A stretch of 19,377 nucleotides of DNA from UBA2428 sp002343545 (GTDB lineage: Bacteria > Bdellovibrionota > UBA2428). Of the stretch, positions 15,195-19,377 are shown in pieces (within the stretch, counting starts at the first letter, position 1; the number at the start of each line of letters is the position of its first letter). The translations under genes were made by a program, and so were the position numbers. The DNA is taken from NCBI GenBank assembly GCA_937952285.1, contig CALFZE010000039.1, positions 1-19,377 on the forward strand, written 5' to 3'. Below the pieces are notes generated by a model that saw nothing but the letters and a program-made list of their open reading frames with translations, did not search any database and had not been told where the DNA came from.

Positions 15195-15209
15195 CTCGCT
15201 TAGAGCGAG
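15195..15209. terminator. Small hairpin at convergent stop codons, weak terminator candidate
   Basis: CTCGCT (15195-15200) and AGCGAG (15204-15209) form a 6-bp stem with a 3-nt loop. It lies where the SDR gene and the minus-strand gene ending at 15200 converge with only 12 bp between them. No T-run accompanies it. Confidence 0.25.
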
Positions 15210-15874
15210 TGCGCGGCGCTTTCCTCGTGGACGACCGTCGGATCGCCGATCTCGGGCCCGTCCGAGCTGCTCGCGGGGCTCGATGCGCCCGAGGACCCGG
15301 AACCCGACGAGGAGGAGCCCTTGGCTTCCTTCAGGATCACGTAGGTGATGACGCCAGCCGCGACGCCGACGAGCGCGGGGAGCAGAAGGCTGCCCCCGTT
15401 GGCCCCGCCGGCGTGCGCCGACGGAACGAGCCAGTCGATCCAACCCCAGGCCCTCGACGGCCGCGAGATTTCCTTGAGGAGCTCGCGGTAGTTCTCGGCG
15501 ACGCTCGCGCGACCGAGGAACTCCCGCTCGTTCACGAGAAAGACGCCCGGCTTCGCGTGGAGCCGCTTCAGGACGAGCCTCTCGTTGAGGCCGACCCCGC
15601 GCCCGAGCGTCAGCACGAGGGTCGTGTCGCCCTCGAGTTTGGCGTCGGGCAGGGGCGCGCCGCTCGCCATCTTCTCGTGGAGGAAACGCAGGTCCGCGGC
15701 GGAGAGCGCGTCGGCGGGCAGCGCCGCGATAAAGTCGCCGCGGCCCGAGCGCGCGTAGTTCGGACGCGCTTGCTCGTAGTGGCGTAAAGCGCTTCGGAAG
15801 GATGTCTCGGTCTCGCGGGCGGCCGACGACCAGGCGAGCGAAGCGAAGGAAAGCATCAGCAGGAGTCGTTTCAT
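15200..15874 (-). CDS. Exported protein with C-terminal membrane anchor, unknown function
   Basis: I do not recognise a family. The 224-aa product has a signal peptide (MKRLLLMLSFASLAWSSAA, cleavage near 19), a mixed alpha/beta soluble part at about 22-140 (VLTLGRGVGLNERLVLKRL at 87-105), a WGWIDWLVPSAHA segment at 143-155 and one strongly hydrophobic helix at about 163-182. It ends with a Ser-rich low-complexity tail (187-204) and an acidic end. It is likely anchored in the envelope with the soluble part outside the cytoplasm. The start at 15874 has AAGGAG that overlaps the stop codon of the preceding lipoprotein gene (10-nt gap), so the two are one operon and their products may work together. 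Confidence 0.78.
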   Translation of the reverse strand: MKRLLLMLSFASLAWSSAARETETSFRSALRHYEQARPNYARSGRGDFIAALPADALSAADLRFLHEKMASGAPLPDAKLEGDTTLVLTLGRGVGLNERLVLKRLHAKPGVFLVNEREFLGRASVAENYRELLKEISRPSRAWGWIDWLVPSAHAGGANGGSLLLPALVGVAAGVITYVILKEAKGSSSSGSGSSGASSPASSSDGPEIGDPTVVHEESAAHSL

Positions 15875-15884
15875 CGTGGTCTCC

Positions 15885-17021
15885 TTATTGCGAGGCTTCG
15901 ACGTAGTGGGTCGACGAGAAGGAACTGCCGCAGGCCGTCCCCGCGACGTAGGCCGCTCCGCTCACGCGGAGGGCCGCGTAACCCGCGCCGCTCGTCGCAT
16001 CGACCAGGTTGTAGGCCGAGCGGAGGCTGCGACCGCCGAGCAGGGTGCGATCGGCGAGATTATACGCGAGCGAGCGATAAGCGAGGCTCGCGCTTTGGGT
16101 CCAACGCACGTAGGCGCGCGTGGGCTCGCTCGGGCGCACGCAGAACTCGAAGGACGCCGTCGCGCCCCGGCCCGTGATCTCGACCGTGCCTTTGTAAGCG
16201 CGCCCGACCGCGTTCGTGCGATCGAAGTTCGTGAGGGGGATGCGGATCGCGCAAGGGGCCAGGATGTCGGCGCCGCCGCCGACTTGGCAACTCGTTCCGC
16301 TCGCCGCGAGGGCCGCGTTGTCCGTGCCGGAGCCCGTGCCGAAGAAAACAAGCTCCGCGGGGGCCTCCTCGCCGTCGAGCGACGACGCGTGAGCGTCGAA
16401 GGTCACGCCGACTTGGGTATCGACCCAAACCTGCGAGGTCGCGCCGAGCGTCGTGAGGGCGAGCACCGAGATCGTCGCGTCGTCCGTGTAGCCCGAGGCA
16501 TCCGTCACGCGAACGACGACGCTTTCCGTCACGTTCCCCGCGGTGAAGGTGGCGCCGGAGAAACTGCCGTTCCCCGAACTCACCGTGTAGGTGTACGGCG
16601 TCGTACCGCCCGACGTGCTGAGCGTGAGACTTTCGCCCGACAGCAGCGAAGCCGTTTCGAGGCTGAGGCTGGGGTAGGTGCCGTCGTAGGTATCGTAGTC
16701 GTCGTCTTCTTCGTCCGAGCTCACCGCGAGGTTCAGGTAAGCGACTTCGCCCGTCGCGTCCTCGACGCCGAGCTGCACGCTCGCGTCGCTCGAGGGCGCC
16801 CGGTAGTAGCCGGACGAAGATCCGATCGAACCGCCGCCGGACGCGATGAAGTAGGAGTAGGGCGAGCTGCCGCCGCTCGCCGTCACGTAGAGCGTCGCCG
16901 ACCTTTCGACGTTCGTCGCTTCCGCGCTGAGCGTGAGCGTCGCGCTCGAGCCCGAGTTTCCGCCGCCAAGGCACCCGCTCAGTCCGCCGATCATGAGAAG
17001 CCGTAATCCGCTGCGTTTCAT
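15885..17021 (-). CDS. Lipoprotein with two Ig-like repeats
   Basis: The 378-aa protein has a lipobox LSGC at 14-17 followed by a Gly/Ser linker, so it is a predicted outer-membrane or surface lipoprotein. Two repeats of a bacterial Ig-like type lie at about 29-100 and 118-187. Both carry SGG-x-x-PYxY, then a G-S turn, then VxDAxG. A very acidic linker (SSDEEDDDYDTYD, 101-113) separates them and could bind divalent cations. The C-terminal region (190-378) has four cysteines before the end plus repeated short segments (RSLAYNL, RSLRSAYNLV). The ATG at 17021 has GGGGGGA 8 nt upstream; an in-frame extension to 17084 would move the lipobox too far in. It is first in a two-gene operon. Adhesion or surface structure is a guess from the fold. 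Confidence 0.82.
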   Translation of the reverse strand: MKRSGLRLLMIGGLSGCLGGGNSGSSATLTLSAEATNVERSATLYVTASGGSSPYSYFIASGGGSIGSSSGYYRAPSSDASVQLGVEDATGEVAYLNLAVSSDEEDDDYDTYDGTYPSLSLETASLLSGESLTLSTSGGTTPYTYTVSSGNGSFSGATFTAGNVTESVVVRVTDASGYTDDATISVLALTTLGATSQVWVDTQVGVTFDAHASSLDGEEAPAELVFFGTGSGTDNAALAASGTSCQVGGGADILAPCAIRIPLTNFDRTNAVGRAYKGTVEITGRGATASFEFCVRPSEPTRAYVRWTQSASLAYRSLAYNLADRTLLGGRSLRSAYNLVDATSGAGYAALRVSGAAYVAGTACGSSFSSTHYVEASQ

Positions 17022-17114
17022 CAAAAGCGTCCCCCCGAAGACCAAGGTAACGGGAGACTGTGGAGGGATTGTGGAGCGGCGCACAACCGCTAAGTGATGA
17101 ATTTTACGGCTTCG

Positions 17115-17139
17115 GCGCGGCTCCGCGAGGAGGCCGCGC
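17115..17139. terminator. Hairpin downstream of the Fic-domain gene, candidate terminator
   Basis: GCGCGGC (17115-17121) and GCCGCGC (17133-17139) form a 7-bp stem continued by TCC/GGA with one bulged base and a 4-nt loop. It lies 26 bp after the Fic stop codon on the minus strand and about 95 bp before the lipoprotein start. There is no T-run, so it may instead be a processing or leader element. The rest of the 17022-17165 gap must hold the lipoprotein promoter; no convincing -35/-10 pair was found. Confidence 0.4.
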
Positions 17140-17165
17140 TCAAAAGCGTTCGGACGGACCCAAGG

Positions 17166-19377
17166 CTAGAACGGGTCGTCCGAGGGCGTCGCGTTCGCCG
17201 GCGCCGCGCTTGCGGGCGCAGCGGGAGCGCGTAACGAGCGAGCGGGAACGACCTGCGAAAGCGGACCTGGGACGGACAGGCGGTCCTCGATTTCTTGGAG
17301 CAGCTTCGGATCCGTGACTTCGGTCGCCTTCAGGTCGCTCAGATCCACTTGGCCGACGATGAAGTCGTCGTCAATGTGCTTGATCGAAAGCACCTCGTAC
17401 TCGTTCGAAAAGGTCGAAACGTGGTTCCAGTCGAACTCGTCGAGCTTGCCCCAGACGAGATAAACTCGGCCGCCGACGTCGCTGTTCGTGAACGAAATGC
17501 TCGTGGCTTCGGGCTCGAGCAGCAAGTCGATGCGCGTCGTGAAGGAAGTTCCTTCCTTCAGTGCGTAGCTGCCGTTCGCGTGGAGCGCGTACTCCACGAT
17601 CATGCGGTCGAATTGCTCCGAAGCGCCGCGACGGAAGTAGGGGCTGCCCAGGACGCGGTTGAGCGCGAGGTTAAGCGCGCTCACGCTCGTGCCGTAGGTC
17701 TGGTCCAAATCGTCGAGCATGGACTTAACCTTCTCGGGCAGGACCTTGGCGAGCGCGCCAAGGATGTTCTTACCTTCGATGGTTTCCTCGACGCCCGAAA
17801 GCGCTTCGAGGATCTTCTTTTTCGTTTCGGGCTTCTGAAGCTCCGGCACCATTTCGGCGACCTTTTTGCGCAAGGTTTCGAAGTAGGGCATCTCCTCGAT
17901 GAGCCGACGCCAATCGGCTTGCGAGCGGAATCCGATCGTGTTCGCGGCCCCGCTCGTCTCGGCGCGCAGGAGGAAAATGCGATCGTCCGGCAGGTCGATG
18001 CGGGCCTGGTCGAAGCTCGCGTAGCTGAGCTTGCTCTTCTGGTAATAGGCGCGGAAGGCTTTGCCCCGCCCCGTGCGGTTGTAGACTTCGCGCGCGGCCA
18101 GGCTCAGACGGTCGTACTCGTCGCGGAAGGGTTCGAGAATCTGGCGCGCGGCCGCGTGGATCTTGCGGCGACTCTCGAGGGCTTCCTTGACGAGGTCCTT
18201 GAAGCCGTTGGCCTCGGCCGCCTTCTGGTACTGGCGATAGAGAAGGTCGAGCTTCTCGTACTGCGCGAGGACCAGGGTCGGGCTGCGGCTGGCTTCTTCG
18301 AGCGCGGCCGCGGGATCGTAGCCCTCGCCGCGCCCGAGGCGCGTCTCGAACATGTTTTGGCGGCGCGAGCTTCGAATGAGGATCTGCACGGGATCCGTCT
18401 CGGTCGCCTCGATGCGGATCGCGGCGGCGAGCGCTTCCTTCTGCCAGGGGTGCAAGTGCATGGGGCCGAACTTGTTCACGTCGCGCAAGGTGTCGTAGCC
18501 GATTATCGGCATCCGGGTCGGGTCGACTTTGCCGGCTTCGATGTCTCGCAGGAGCTGGAAGTGGCGACGGTAGACGTCGCGTCGCGCGCTGTTGAAGCCC
18601 CGTTGACCGGAACTGAGCGCGCGCCCCCCTTGCTCGTAAAGGAAGTAGGAGCGGTCCGAGATCGGGTAGAGGGTGCCCTCGTGCAGAACGTGGGGAACGG
18701 CGTAGTTGTTGTAGAGGAAGCCGTCCGAGAGCAAGAGGAAGGGTTGGTTGCCGATGCGGACTTCCTTGCCGGAAAAATCTGCGAGGTCCGAGGCGACGCG
18801 GGGCAAGCGCTCGGTGGCGCGGCCGGGTAGGCCGGGCGAGCGCGTGCGCGAGAGGGGCGGCGCCACGGGCTCGTTCGCGTACTGCTGGAAGCGCGCGATA
18901 CCTTGGGCCACGGCGTCGGTCCACTCGTCCGCCGACATGTAGAGGTCCATCGTCGAGTCTTCGAGGATGGGCGGCGGAAGCCCGAACTCGGCCAGGATGC
19001 GGTCCATGAGCAGCCGCGAGGTGCGACCGTTGCCGTCCACGTAGGGATGGATCGCCACGAAGGCGCGCTGGAACTCGGCCGCGAGCCGGATCGGGTCCAT
19101 GGTTTCTTTGTTGAGGTTGTACCAACGGATGAGCTCACTCAGTTTCTGCTCGGTCGTGTTGGGGTCGGCGTAGATGAGCCAGCCGCGGCGCGCGCCGGGC
19201 TTGGAGAGCGGTTCCAACTCGAGGAATCCGTGGCTGCCTTTGAAGTTGCCGAGCCACGGGTTGTCGACGATGGTCTGGTAGGTCTTTTCGTCCAGCGGAT
19301 TCGTGATCGGGTCCTTGCCGATCGATTCTCCCCGCCTGGTGGTGGGTTCCCCCAAAAAGTTTAAGAAGAACAGGCAG
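17166..19377 (-). CDS. Fic-domain protein, exported, with possible ADP-ribosyltransferase-like C-terminus (5' partial)
   Basis: Fic enzymes transfer AMP or related groups from nucleotides to hydroxyl side chains of target proteins. The signature HPYVDGNGRTSR (19014-19049) matches HxFx(D/E)GNGRxxR, with Tyr for Phe; catalytic His, Asp, Asn and both Arg are present. Numbering from a TTG at 19355, the Fic core spans about 40-160, including the flap RRGWLIYADP (56-65). No (S/T)xxxE(G/N) self-inhibition motif was found. The region at 360-550 is helical and charged. At 560-672, FRRG (574-577), SFTNS (621-625) and NEYEVLSI (651-658) are laid out like the Arg, STS and ExE elements of ADP-ribosyltransferases. 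The tail is Ala/Pro-rich. The frame remains open to the window edge and reads CLFFLNFLGEP, a signal-peptide-like stretch, so the true start lies outside; the TTG has no SD. Confidence 0.85.
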   Translation of the reverse strand, partial: CLFFLNFLGEPTTRRGESIGKDPITNPLDEKTYQTIVDNPWLGNFKGSHGFLELEPLSKPGARRGWLIYADPNTTEQKLSELIRWYNLNKETMDPIRLAAEFQRAFVAIHPYVDGNGRTSRLLMDRILAEFGLPPPILEDSTMDLYMSADEWTDAVAQGIARFQQYANEPVAPPLSRTRSPGLPGRATERLPRVASDLADFSGKEVRIGNQPFLLLSDGFLYNNYAVPHVLHEGTLYPISDRSYFLYEQGGRALSSGQRGFNSARRDVYRRHFQLLRDIEAGKVDPTRMPIIGYDTLRDVNKFGPMHLHPWQKEALAAAIRIEATETDPVQILIRSSRRQNMFETRLGRGEGYDPAAALEEASRSPTLVLAQYEKLDLLYRQYQKAAEANGFKDLVKEALESRRKIHAAARQILEPFRDEYDRLSLAAREVYNRTGRGKAFRAYYQKSKLSYASFDQARIDLPDDRIFLLRAETSGAANTIGFRSQADWRRLIEEMPYFETLRKKVAEMVPELQKPETKKKILEALSGVEETIEGKNILGALAKVLPEKVKSMLDDLDQTYGTSVSALNLALNRVLGSPYFRRGASEQFDRMIVEYALHANGSYALKEGTSFTTRIDLLLEPEATSISFTNSDVGGRVYLVWGKLDEFDWNHVSTFSNEYEVLSIKHIDDDFIVGQVDLSDLKATEVTDPKLLQEIEDRLSVPGPLSQVVPARSLRAPAAPASAAPANATPSDDPF

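Noticed and set aside
17295..18830. A 511-codon plus-strand open frame opposite the Fic gene
   Set aside because: Antisense shadow without known motifs; the minus strand holds the Fic signature in the same gene.

Overview
The window is about 19.4 kb of GC-rich, gene-dense DNA from a diderm bacterium: it has a TonB-dependent outer-membrane receptor, several Sec signal peptides and lipoproteins. A TIGR02147/DUF4423-type regulator (7495-8325, minus) and small secreted proteins of no recognised family point to Bdellovibrionota, in a high-GC lineage. This taxonomic call is inference from gene content. Fibrobacterota, which also carry the TIGR02147 family, is the main alternative.

Region 1 (1-6184, plus) is a tightly coupled siderophore operon in the classical aerobactin order: the last codons of an upstream gene (probably iucA), then iucB (hydroxylysine acetyltransferase), iucC (NIS synthetase), iucD (lysine N6-hydroxylase) and a TonB-dependent receptor in the iutA position. 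Every junction overlaps by 4 or 8 nt. Together these make N6-acetyl-N6-hydroxylysine, join two of them to citrate and import the ferric complex. The receptor does not look like a clear IutA orthologue.

Region 2 (6185-9058) holds a good Fur box just after the operon. It is followed by a secreted four-cysteine protein with its own intrinsic terminator, a second secreted protein, a 72-bp near-perfect inverted repeat, the TIGR02147 regulator with a 14-bp palindrome at its start codon, and a divergent secreted protein. A 13-bp perfect hairpin lies between convergent genes.

Region 3 (9059-12419, minus) carries a von Willebrand A lipoprotein with an intact MIDAS motif, a DedA-family membrane protein and an MFS transporter.

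Region 4 (12527-15187) is a lipid-type metabolic module. A TetR regulator and a FadI-like thiolase form an overlapping pair on the minus strand, divergent from a carbonyl-reductase-like SDR. A double operator with two 16-bp arms lies in the shared intergenic region.

Region 5 (15200-19377, minus) has a two-gene envelope unit (a lipoprotein with two Ig-like repeats, then a small protein with a C-terminal membrane anchor). Upstream of it is a large Fic-domain protein that runs off the right edge. Its N-terminus looks like part of a signal peptide, and its C-terminal region carries Arg / S-x-x-S / E-x-E features like an ADP-ribosyltransferase. This possible Fic plus ART protein and the Fur-box-linked secreted protein are the most novel candidates here.

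No tRNA, rRNA, CRISPR array or intact insertion sequence was seen, and no gene-free stretch exceeds about 170 bp.
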